Of a DNA stretch of 5,526 nucleotides, positions 1-5,526 are shown one piece after another (within the stretch, counting starts at the first letter, position 1; the number at the start of each line of letters is the position of its first letter). Made by a program: the position numbers and the translations under genes. The stretch comes from Bacteroidota bacterium (lineage in GTDB: Bacteria; Bacteroidota; Bacteroidia; Chitinophagales; Chitinophagaceae): NCBI GenBank assembly GCA_023392575.1, contig JAEVYV010000282.1, positions 1 through 5,526 of the forward strand, in the 5' to 3' direction. Below the pieces are notes generated by a model that saw only the letters and a program-made list of their open reading frames with translations, was not told the DNA's origin and ran no database searches.

Positions 1-871
1 GCCCAATTTCGTAAAGGCCAAAAAAGGATAGTGCAAAAAAGATGAACACCACAAAAAACGCCAGGATCAACCAAACGATGGTGGAGATATTGTTAAGCAC
101 TTCGGGATTGACACTGCTCACCAAATGAAAAGGCAAACTCAAAATGGCATAGATCAAAAAAATACTCAAGCCATAGAAAAAAGCATTGCGCAGGCCTTTT
201 TGCCGCGAGCCCGATTTTTTGGTAAAGAAAGAAACCGTTAGCGGGATCAGCGGAAACACACAAGGCGTGATCAGGGCAATCAGGCCGCCCAGGAAACCCA
301 GCAAGAAAATGGAAAACAAGCTTTTATCGGCCGTGTCGTCGTCCCCGCAATCACTCACGGGGTTTTTCAGGTCAATGGAAGGAACCAGGATCCTGGAGGT
401 AGCCGCCACCCCGCCTTCCAGGGGCACGGAAAAGGCAAAAGGCGTGGACGGATAAAATTCCTCGCCTTTCCCGTAGGTATAAAGCAAGGTTCCCTGCAGC
501 CGGGCCGGTACGGCTCCTGAGAAGGTCACCGTTTCCGTCCAGGTAGCCGGTCCCTCGTGCAGTTTTACCGTTGTTTCAAACAAAGGGCTTTGTTCGGTTC
601 GAACGGCGCCCGAGTCTTTTATCGTTTTTGCTGCCAGAATGGAAGAATCGGCAAACTGCACTTCGGTTGTGGGCACCTCGCTCAGCACCTGGGGTGCGTA
701 CAACTGCCAGTTTTTTTGGCCCTTTGTGGAAAAGATCAGTTCATACTTGCCTTCTGCAATTTTTTTGCTGCTCACCGTCCATGAAAAAACCTGGGTGGAA
801 TCCTGGGCGGCGGCGGCCACCGCCCACAGGAGAAAAAGCCCAATGAAGGACCTGCGTATCATTCTGTTCAT
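1..871 (-). CDS. dsbD: DsbD-type thiol:disulfide interchange protein, N-terminal 290 residues (gene runs off the left edge)
   Basis: Inner-membrane protein that takes electrons from cytoplasmic thioredoxin and passes them to periplasmic thiol proteins (disulfide isomerases, cytochrome c maturation). I translated it from an ATG at 871; only the first 290 residues are in the window. Residues 1-22 are a signal peptide (RR, hydrophobic core, AVAAAA before Q23). Residues about 25-155 form a DsbD alpha (PF11412-like) immunoglobulin-fold domain beginning FSWTVSSKKI. A linker holding C175 follows, then the CcdA-like membrane domain with helices near 184-215, 230-253 and 262-288. The first membrane helix has the hallmark ALITPCVFPLIPLTVSFF; C204 is the expected first redox cysteine of the membrane domain. 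The second membrane cysteine and the C-terminal thioredoxin domain expected from the family would lie outside the window. Odd point: the alpha-domain cysteine pair is missing (G134 and F139 occupy the positions). The small paralogue just upstream keeps the pair. Family assignment is firm; the missing C-terminal part is assumed. Confidence 0.93.
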   Translation of the reverse strand, partial: MNRMIRRSFIGLFLLWAVAAAAQDSTQVFSWTVSSKKIAEGKYELIFSTKGQKNWQLYAPQVLSEVPTTEVQFADSSILAAKTIKDSGAVRTEQSPLFETTVKLHEGPATWTETVTFSGAVPARLQGTLLYTYGKGEEFYPSTPFAFSVPLEGGVAATSRILVPSIDLKNPVSDCGDDDTADKSLFSIFLLGFLGGLIALITPCVFPLIPLTVSFFTKKSGSRQKGLRNAFFYGLSIFLIYAILSLPFHLVSSVNPEVLNNISTIVWLILAFFVVFIFFALSFFGLYEIG

Positions 872-890
872 TTCGATTTCATTAAACGCA

Positions 891-916
891 AAACGAGTTC
901 CGGAAAGAACTCGTTT
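891..916 (-). terminator. perfect 10-bp hairpin between the two Dsb genes (terminator or attenuator candidate)
   Basis: On the minus strand AAACGAGTTC is followed by a 6-base loop and its exact complement GAACTCGTTT. One more T follows, then GCGTTT. A further G-C pair is possible if one T is bulged. It begins about 20 bases after the stop of the small DsbD-domain gene and ends 19 bases before the dsbD ATG. The T-run is short and interrupted, so full termination is uncertain. It could instead lower read-through, protect the upstream mRNA end, or affect ribosome access to dsbD. The repeat itself is seen directly; its function is inference. Confidence 0.55.
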
Positions 917-936
917 GCAAAACAAATACATTCACT

Positions 937-1389
937 TTATTTCAATGCGATTGAAAAATTCACCGTTTTGGGCGGAAGGCACTTTTCGTCGTCGCAGGTT
1001 TGGTACTCCAGTTTACCGGTTACGGCGGTTTTGGCCTTTCCTTTTAGTTTGATCTTTTGCACGAAAACCACTTTGTTGCTGTATTGGTTTGCCGATACAT
1101 CCAAAACCTTGTCCTTGTATTTTTCAAGCTTTCCCACTTCTTTCACCATGCCTGTCAGGTCGATCAGGGGGTTTTTATTGAAATTAAAGGAGGTGGGCTG
1201 CGCAATGGCGTCTTCGGGCTGTGTTTGCGAATACAAATGCCATCCGGGCTGAATGGAGGCGGTCATGTGCAGTTCGTATTCCTTGTCATTTATTTTTTTG
1301 CTGGCAAAGCTCCAACTGACGGGGCTCGACTGAGCAAATGCGGCGCCTATGCTAAAAAGAGATAAAACGACGAGACACAGTTTTTTCAT
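937..1389 (-). CDS. exported free-standing DsbD N-terminal (alpha) domain protein with intact CxxxxC pair
   Basis: A 150-residue periplasmic protein consisting of a signal peptide (1-19, ending GAAFA before Q20) and a single DsbD alpha-type domain. In classical DsbD this domain receives electrons from the membrane and thioredoxin domains and hands them to periplasmic partners. The strand motif VSWSFASKKI (24-33) and the C-terminal GKLEYQTCDDEKCLPP stretch (125-140) are diagnostic; C132 and C137 form the redox pair, matching the CxxxxxC/CxxxxC pair region of the family. It is a clear paralogue of the N-terminal domain of the DsbD encoded 65 bases downstream: the SW..(S/A)SKKI start, the YEL strand and the final strand pair align without gaps. 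The start is an ATG just ahead of a good signal peptide, with no obvious Shine-Dalgarno, as is usual in Bacteroidota. It lies 69 bases after purQ, so its own promoter or read-through from purQ are both possible. The specific partner proteins are unknown. Confidence 0.9.
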   Translation of the reverse strand: MKKLCLVVLSLFSIGAAFAQSSPVSWSFASKKINDKEYELHMTASIQPGWHLYSQTQPEDAIAQPTSFNFNKNPLIDLTGMVKEVGKLEKYKDKVLDVSANQYSNKVVFVQKIKLKGKAKTAVTGKLEYQTCDDEKCLPPKTVNFSIALK

Positions 1390-1458
1390 GATTTGACATT
1401 TAAAGAGAACGAATTTCCTCTATTATATTCTGAAAAGATGTTAAAGTGCGTTGCCCTC

Positions 1459-2136
1459 TCAGCCAACGGTTTCCAAAACCTGGGAAAACAACAGCTCAAA
1501 AATCTTTCTTCCGTCGGTGTTGCCCAATGTGGCCGAACAGGCTCTTTCGGGGTGGGGCATCATGCCAAATACGTTCCGGCCCTCGTTGCAAATACCCGCA
1601 ATGTTCCGGGCAGAGCCGTTTACATTAGACTCGGGCACCACGTTCCCGTTTTCATCGCAGTAATGAAACAGCACCTGGTTGTTCTTTTCCAGTTTGTCCA
1701 GGGTGGCGTCGTCGGCATAATACCGGCCCTCGCCGTGGGCAATCGGAATTTTGTAAACACTGCCTTCCGCATCTTTGATGAAGAGGTTTTTGCAGATGTA
1801 TTGCTGGTTGTTGTTGCGCAGCAAGGCCCCGGGCAACAAATGCGACTCGCAAAGGATTTGAAAGCCGTTGCAAACCCCCAGCACCTTTCCGCCCTTGTTT
1901 GCAAATTCAATAATGCTTTGCATAATGGGACTGAACCGGGCAATGGCGCCGGTACGCAAATAGTCACCGTAGGAGAACCCGCCGGGCAGAACGATGCAAT
2001 CGTCTGTAGTAAATTGAGACAGGTCACTGTCTTTGTGCCAGAGCATGACGCACTCCTGTTTCAGGTCATGGACCAATGCATTGTACATGTCTCTGTCGCA
2101 ATTGGAACCGGGGAAGACGACAACACCAAATTTCAT
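1459..2136 (-). CDS. purQ: phosphoribosylformylglycinamidine (FGAM) synthase subunit I, glutaminase PurQ
   Basis: Cytoplasmic class I glutamine amidotransferase of the fourth step of de novo purine synthesis. It releases ammonia from glutamine for the PurL subunit, which converts FGAR to FGAM with ATP. The 225-residue length is that of the separate-subunit form (PurS/PurQ/PurL), not the fused large PurL. Visible motifs: the N-terminal VVVFPGSNCDRD (5-16), LPGGFSYGDYLR (50-61), the nucleophile elbow GVCNGFQ with catalytic C89, IAHGEGRYY (132-140), and GMMPHPERA with catalytic H195 and E197. All parts of the catalytic triad are present, so the enzyme should be active. The start ATG sits about 37 bases downstream of a TAnnTTTG box. 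No other pur gene is in the window, so PurL and PurS must be encoded elsewhere; this is inferred from the family's requirement for them. Confidence 0.97.
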   Translation of the reverse strand: MKFGVVVFPGSNCDRDMYNALVHDLKQECVMLWHKDSDLSQFTTDDCIVLPGGFSYGDYLRTGAIARFSPIMQSIIEFANKGGKVLGVCNGFQILCESHLLPGALLRNNNQQYICKNLFIKDAEGSVYKIPIAHGEGRYYADDATLDKLEKNNQVLFHYCDENGNVVPESNVNGSARNIAGICNEGRNVFGMMPHPERACSATLGNTDGRKIFELLFSQVLETVG

Positions 2137-2172
2137 CTGTTTGTTTTTTTAGCCAGGAAAAATTTTGAACCA

Positions 2173-2180
2173 CAAAGATA
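2173..2180 (-). promoter_or_regulatory. probable purQ promoter -7 box (TATCTTTG)
   Basis: Read on the minus strand, TATCTTTG matches the Bacteroidota -7 consensus TAnnTTTG exactly and stands 36 bases ahead of the purQ ATG, in the 66-base gap after the DUF6427-like gene. No good -33 TTTG or TTG is seen 19-21 bases farther upstream, so the call rests on the -7 box and its position. It would let purQ be transcribed separately from the two genes upstream. Confidence 0.5.
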
Positions 2181-2202
2181 GTTTGCAAAGCTCATTTTTG
2201 TG

Positions 2203-3186
2203 TTAATGCCATGTTGGAGTTCCGTACTGTATGTAAAGAATGTAGCCCCCCGTTAGTAAAAAGAGCAACAGGCAAACCCACTTCCGGGGCTGGTAGAAAT
2301 AAGCGCTGGCATGAAACAGGGAAATAGGCGCCGCCACCAAAACCCAGGGCTGAAAGGTATGGCTGTTGTTGACAAAGGGCACAAAAAAAGCCAACAGCAG
2401 ATAAAGCAACAGAATGCTCCAGTTTTTCCTGACCTGTATCAACATTTTGCGCAAATGCACCTGAACGTAATAGCCGCCCATCAAAAAAGGAAGGGCCAGC
2501 AACAGGGTGCTGAGGGCCAGCCACAGGGAGCTTTTCATAAGCGGAACGGCAACCGTCACTTGGGGAACGAAGTTTTCAAAATGCAGCTTGTCGGACAAAA
2601 ACAAATAAACTGCGTAAAAATAGTAAGGGGTCAGGCAGCCCAAAAGAAAGAGGATCACTTCGTTGAACTTAAACGGCTTTAAAATCATCAGGCCAATAAC
2701 GATGCAAACGATAAAACAGGCCGAGGGCAAATAAATATAGGAGCCAATTCCCGCCAGCAGCCCGATGTTAAAAATCTGCGCCTGGGCTTGGGCCGTGTTG
2801 TACAACCGGAACAACTTGATGAAGATCCAGATGACCAAGGTGGTCGCCAGCAAGGGTGCCGAGAAATGATTCCACTCCGGCAGCAGCGAGGTAATCATCA
2901 GGTAGGCCATGCCGGGCAGGTAGTTTTGCCTGGTCAGAAGGCGGTATTCGTTGGCCAGGTAGGTCACCAATAGGGCCTGCAGGTACAACAACCCAAAAGC
3001 GAAAAGCGTGCTGACAAAGGCATCATCGGCCGAAAAGGAAGAAACCAGGGCCCGGTACAAAGGCCCGTCGCTATCGGCCACCACACTGGCTTTGGGAAAC
3101 AGAAACAAGGGCAGCTTCAACAGCAGGCCAAAAATCAGAAGAATAACAACATTGCCCGGCGACTTTTGTTTGAACAGTCCAATCAC
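2203..3186 (-). CDS. DUF6427-like polytopic membrane protein, function unknown
   Basis: A 327-residue inner-membrane protein of about ten hydrophobic segments (roughly 10-30, 56-76, 88-102, 108-126, 138-153, 155-170, 174-196, 217-237, 256-274, 280-296 and 301-320). It has short loops and no recognisable catalytic motif. The opening (MIGLFKQKSPGN, then a helix ending LKLPLFLFPK) and the overall layout fit the Bacteroidota-specific DUF6427 family, whose role is not established; I recognise this from memory rather than by a search. The start is a GTG at 3186. An in-frame TAG lies just upstream at 3196-3198 and no ATG lies between the two, so GTG is the only reasonable start giving the full first helix. 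It begins 12 bases after the stop of the 505-residue exported protein gene, so the two are very probably one transcript and may act together at the envelope. Many Leu and aromatic residues and few charged residues in the membrane make a channel, flippase or assembly role possible, but none is shown. Confidence 0.85.
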   Translation of the reverse strand: MIGLFKQKSPGNVVILLIFGLLLKLPLFLFPKASVVADSDGPLYRALVSSFSADDAFVSTLFAFGLLYLQALLVTYLANEYRLLTRQNYLPGMAYLMITSLLPEWNHFSAPLLATTLVIWIFIKLFRLYNTAQAQAQIFNIGLLAGIGSYIYLPSACFIVCIVIGLMILKPFKFNEVILFLLGCLTPYYFYAVYLFLSDKLHFENFVPQVTVAVPLMKSSLWLALSTLLLALPFLMGGYYVQVHLRKMLIQVRKNWSILLLYLLLAFFVPFVNNSHTFQPWVLVAAPISLFHASAYFYQPRKWVCLLLFLLTGGYILYIQYGTPTWH

Positions 3187-3198
3187 GGGGCAATGCTA

Positions 3199-4716
3199 TT
3201 AATTAAATTCGATTTTAGCAAAGCAAATGTAGTTGCGGTAGTAACAGGGAATGATCAACTGATAGCCGCTGACCTGCTTTCCGTACTTGGGCAAAAACTC
3301 ATAGCCCCGGTCCAGGTTTTTCAAGGTGGGGTTGTGATTGAGTTTTCCATCGGGCGACAGGGTGTAATCGTTCAACAACAGAGCCCTTCGTTCGTCCAAA
3401 TTAAACAGGTAGTGGATCTGGTTTCCGGTATTGGCCATTAAATACGAAATGCGGTCATCCGATTCGTCATCGTATTGTTCTTTGTGAATAACGCCGCTCC
3501 ACTCCAGCTTGCCGGCGCTGTCGAACGACAGAATGGTTACGTTATCTGCATGCCGGCGCACGTTTTGATAGCTGTTGTAGCGGTCGCGCCAGTACCAGCT
3601 GTTGTACAGCGGAGAGTAGGCCGTATAGTAATCGTAATAACCAAAGGGGCCGTATAAATAATTCCAGCGGTTCCAGCCGCCGTTCCGCGAAGTGGTGTAA
3701 TATGACTCGGTATTGATGATGAAACCGCCGTCCTTTTTGATCACCACATTGCGCACAAAATAGTCGTTAAAGGCGGCTTTTACATTGGCATCGCCCTTGG
3801 CCTCGTTTCGGATGTTTTCGCCCAGCGGCACTGCGTTTTGTAAAACCGGCTGCCCGGTTTGCTTGTCCCACACGTAAAAGTAAAATCCCTCAATGTTGCC
3901 TCTTTTTTTGGCGTAGTAAAACGAAGTGAGGAAATATCGTTTATTGGAATTATCCACCTTCACATGAATTTCATCCAGCAGGATCTTGTCCTGCGGAACG
4001 TTGATGGCCACGGCCGTATCGGCGGCAGCCTGTTTCCAGAACAAGGTAGTGGCGTTAATGGTTTCGTTGCTGTTTCGGTTGAATTTGGTAAACACCAGAT
4101 CGCCGTCGTTATCCAGGTTGAATTCATCCAGGTAATCATCCCGCTCCTCCATGGGCATAACAAAACTGGTTCGTTTTTGCAGGGCCAGATCACCGTCAAA
4201 CAACAGGGTAGTGATCAAAAACCGCGATTTGTTTTTGGAGTTGATCTTAAAAACCATCAGCTTGCTTTTGTTTTCGCTGCTGATGGTGGAGTAAATCTTA
4301 TTATTGGCGGCAAAACCAATGTGGGCGGTATCCAGGGTCATGATATCCGTGATTCTTTTGCCGCTACCGTCTACTTTAACGGCGTCGCAGTACACGGCAT
4401 TTTTCTTTTGATACTGGTAAATGATGTAGGCAAAATCGCTGTACGGGAAAAAATCCACGTTGATCAATTTATTGTCCGGAATGTAATCCTGTTCTACTTT
4501 GCTTACCTCCTGCATGTCGTTGTTGTACACACTGACAAAGCTTTTTCCCCGGGTATTTTTATAGATCAGAAAATTACCCGACACCTTGCCGATAATTTCA
4601 AAATTCATGCGCCGGGTGTCGTCATTGCCGGGTTGGGAATAAACAATTCTCTGGGCAAAAGACAATACAGGGCAGGCCAGTATCCAAAGGATCAATAGAG
4701 ATTTTGCAAAACGCAT
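3199..4716 (-). CDS. 505-residue exported protein of unknown function with an aromatic-rich patch
   Basis: I do not recognise a functional family. Residues 1-21 are a signal peptide (MRFAKSLLIL, hydrophobic core, LSFA before Q22), so the mature protein is periplasmic or outer-membrane associated. There is no lipoprotein box followed by Cys at the cleavage site. The mature part is rich in short beta-strand-like segments separated by turns with Asn, Asp and Gly (for example FNLDNDGDLVFTKFN at 199-213 and VVIKKDGGFIIN at 324-335). Such segments recur along the chain and could make a beta-propeller-like or other all-beta fold; that is inference. Residues 348-383 are extreme in composition: 16 of 36 are Trp, Tyr or Phe. 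The N-terminal part resembles conserved Chitinophagaceae hypothetical proteins from memory. The start is an ATG directly before the signal peptide. The downstream DUF6427-like gene follows after 12 bases, suggesting a shared envelope role. Coding is supported by the long open frame and balanced codon use. Confidence 0.85.
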   Translation of the reverse strand: MRFAKSLLILWILACPVLSFAQRIVYSQPGNDDTRRMNFEIIGKVSGNFLIYKNTRGKSFVSVYNNDMQEVSKVEQDYIPDNKLINVDFFPYSDFAYIIYQYQKKNAVYCDAVKVDGSGKRITDIMTLDTAHIGFAANNKIYSTISSENKSKLMVFKINSKNKSRFLITTLLFDGDLALQKRTSFVMPMEERDDYLDEFNLDNDGDLVFTKFNRNSNETINATTLFWKQAAADTAVAINVPQDKILLDEIHVKVDNSNKRYFLTSFYYAKKRGNIEGFYFYVWDKQTGQPVLQNAVPLGENIRNEAKGDANVKAAFNDYFVRNVVIKKDGGFIINTESYYTTSRNGGWNRWNYLYGPFGYYDYYTAYSPLYNSWYWRDRYNSYQNVRRHADNVTILSFDSAGKLEWSGVIHKEQYDDESDDRISYLMANTGNQIHYLFNLDERRALLLNDYTLSPDGKLNHNPTLKNLDRGYEFLPKYGKQVSGYQLIIPCYYRNYICFAKIEFN

Positions 4717-4726
4717 AAGCTACAGA

Positions 4727-4746
4727 AACTTTAAACAACTAAAGTT
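4727..4746. repeat. 7-bp inverted repeat in the leader of the 505-residue protein gene
   Basis: AACTTTA and TAAAGTT are exact complements separated by AACAAC, centred about 20 bases ahead of the ATG at 4716. On the minus strand the outer arm belongs to TAACTTTA (4747-4740), one base away from a TAnnTTTG -7 box. It could be an operator, a weak 5' hairpin or chance in AT-rich DNA; its sequence is too AT-rich for a strong hairpin. Confidence 0.35.
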
Positions 4747-4747
4747 A
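4740..4747 (-). promoter_or_regulatory. possible -7 box for the 505-residue protein / DUF6427 operon (TAACTTTA)
   Basis: Seven of eight positions match the Bacteroidota TAnnTTTG box, with A in the last place. The implied leader is short (roughly 15-20 bases) and I see no TTTG at the proper -33 distance, so this is a weak candidate. It is the best match I found in the minus-strand upstream region. Confidence 0.25.
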
Positions 4748-4873
4748 AACGTTGTATTTCTTATAAGACGCTTAAAATTTCACATGGCTGCAAACGCCGG
4801 CAAAAGTTTATCCGCAATTCCATGGGCAAGGCGCCGGCGGGATTTTTCCCGGTTTTCCGCCGCCCACAAACCT

Positions 4874-4904
4874 TTTCATCTATTAACTTTAACGTATACC
4901 TTTG
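4874..4904 (+). promoter_or_regulatory. probable kup promoter (TTTC, 19-base spacer, TACCTTTG)
   Basis: TACCTTTG at 4897-4904 matches the Bacteroidota -7 consensus TAnnTTTG exactly. TTTC at 4874-4877, one base from TTTG, is 19 bases upstream, which is the right spacing for the -33 element. The start of transcription would fall near 4910, leaving about 35-40 bases of leader before the GTG at 4947. The remainder of the 230-base divergent region (4717-4946) holds no gene; it has a GC-rich stretch around 4830-4865. Confidence 0.6.
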
Positions 4905-4946
4905 CCGGCTCACCCGTATCCATATAACAATTTAACTTCTGGTACA

Positions 4947-5526
4947 GTGAAAGCACCGCTTAATAAGGTTACAACTGCAGGATTAATCATCGCACTGGGA
5001 ATCATTTACGGAGACATCGGCACCTCGCCCCTGTATGTGTTTAACGCCATCATCAACAACCGGACGGTTACTGAAGAGTTGATCATCGGAAGCCTCTCCT
5101 GCATCATTTGGACCATCACCCTTCAAACCACCCTTAAATACGTGCTGCTGGTGCTGCGGGCCGACAACCGGGGGGAAGGCGGAACCTTTGCCCTGTATGC
5201 CCTGGTACGGCGGCAAAAAAAATGGCTGGTGCTGCCGGCCATGATTGGCGGAGCGGCCCTGCTTGCCGACGGCATCATTACCCCGCCCATTTCCATTACC
5301 TCCGCGGTGGAAGGCCTGAAGGAGCTTCCCACCTTTCACCATATTGACAACTATGTGGTTTATATCGTCCTCGTGATCCTGGGGATGTTTTTCTTTCTGC
5401 AGCAATTTGGAACCGCGTCCATCGGCCGGTTTTTTGGTCCGGTCATGTTTGTTTGGTTCAGCATGCTGGCCATTCTGGGAATTGTGCACCTGTCGGACGA
5501 CTTCACCATCTTCCGGGCCTTTAGCC
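4947..5526 (+). CDS. kup: KUP-family potassium uptake transporter, N-terminal 193 residues (gene runs off the right edge)
   Basis: Inner-membrane K+ importer of the KUP/HAK/KT family, thought to be driven by proton symport; it supplies constitutive low-rate K+ uptake in bacteria. Family motifs are in order: GIIYGDIGTSPLYVF (18-32, with acidic D23), RADNRGEGGTFALYAL (71-86), GGAALLADGIITPPISITSA (101-120) followed by VEGL (E122), and TASIGRFFGPVMFVWF (156-171). Acidic residues in the first and third motifs have been reported as important for K+ transport in the E. coli protein, and both are kept here. Helices are visible near 10-32, 46-70, 94-118, 136-154 and 162-182; a full family member has about 12 helices and over 600 residues, so the remaining two thirds lie beyond the edge. 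The GTG at 4947 is chosen because it precedes the first helix by the usual short tail, no in-frame ATG exists between it and the stop at 4890-4892, and a promoter box is well placed. It diverges from the rest of the genes. Confidence 0.96.
   Translation, partial: MKAPLNKVTTAGLIIALGIIYGDIGTSPLYVFNAIINNRTVTEELIIGSLSCIIWTITLQTTLKYVLLVLRADNRGEGGTFALYALVRRQKKWLVLPAMIGGAALLADGIITPPISITSAVEGLKELPTFHHIDNYVVYIVLVILGMFFFLQQFGTASIGRFFGPVMFVWFSMLAILGIVHLSDDFTIFRAFS

Noticed and set aside
186..1052. Several overlapping plus-strand frames of 75-137 codons
   Set aside because: They lie opposite dsbD and its upstream paralogue, overlap each other in different frames and show no recognisable protein features.
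1449..1468. Small hairpin at the end of purQ (CGTTG / CAACG, 10-base loop)
   Set aside because: The stem is only 5 bp, partly inside the coding end, with no good T-run, so I do not call it a terminator.
1393..2181. A 262-codon open frame on the plus strand opposite purQ
   Set aside because: It is the complement of a confidently identified purQ; its translation has no domain-like features and the opposite strand has the full catalytic triad.
3859..4698. A 279-codon open frame on the plus strand opposite the 505-residue protein gene
   Set aside because: The minus-strand frame is longer, has a signal peptide and is tightly linked to the next gene. The plus-strand frame looks like the hydrophobic mirror typical of an antisense shadow.
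4838..4851. Short inverted repeat CGGGA / TCCCG in the divergent region, followed by GTTTT
   Set aside because: Five base pairs in a GC-rich stretch can arise by chance, and no gene ends there on either strand that would need a terminator.
4983..5489. A 168-codon open frame on the minus strand opposite kup
   Set aside because: Its composition (His, Gln, Gly, Lys and Asp rich) is the usual reverse image of membrane-protein codons, and the plus strand carries all Kup motifs.

Overview
This window looks like ordinary chromosomal DNA from a Bacteroidota bacterium, most likely of the Chitinophagaceae or a close relative. The evidence is the protein types (a DUF6427-like membrane protein, a tandem DsbD N-terminal-domain protein plus DsbD, and a large exported protein opening with a QRIVYSQPGNDDTRRMNFE-type sequence), the absence of clear Shine-Dalgarno sequences, and TAnnTTTG promoter boxes of the Bacteroidota type. 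The taxonomic call is inference from recognition; no marker RNA gene is present.

Layout. Five genes run leftward on the minus strand and one runs rightward at the right edge. In transcription order, the minus-strand genes are: a 505-residue exported protein of unknown function (4716-3199); 12 bases later a roughly ten-helix DUF6427-like membrane protein with a GTG start (3186-2203); purQ, the glutaminase subunit of FGAM synthase (2136-1459), with its own consensus -7 promoter box; a 150-residue exported free-standing DsbD N-terminal domain (1389-937); and the first 290 residues of a DsbD-type thiol:disulfide interchange protein (871 to the left edge). A 10-bp perfect hairpin lies between the last two. 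A 230-base divergent intergenic region (4717-4946) separates this cluster from kup, a K+ uptake transporter that starts at a GTG (4947) and runs off the right edge.

How the genes work together. The two Dsb-type genes form the clearest functional unit. They should carry reducing power from the cytoplasm across the inner membrane to periplasmic proteins. The first and large DsbD keep the same N-terminal fold, but only the small protein retains the CxxxxC redox pair. In the large one the two cysteines align without gaps to Gly and Phe, which suggests that the small protein took over the electron-accepting step. The 505-residue protein and the DUF6427-like protein are probably co-transcribed. PurQ and Kup are housekeeping genes with no visible link to their neighbours.

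I saw no mobile element, CRISPR array, tRNA, rRNA, or defence or phage gene. I found nothing that amounts to a wholly undescribed system. The items most worth a second look are the split redox role in the DsbD pair, the hairpin between those genes, and the aromatic-rich patch of the 505-residue protein.
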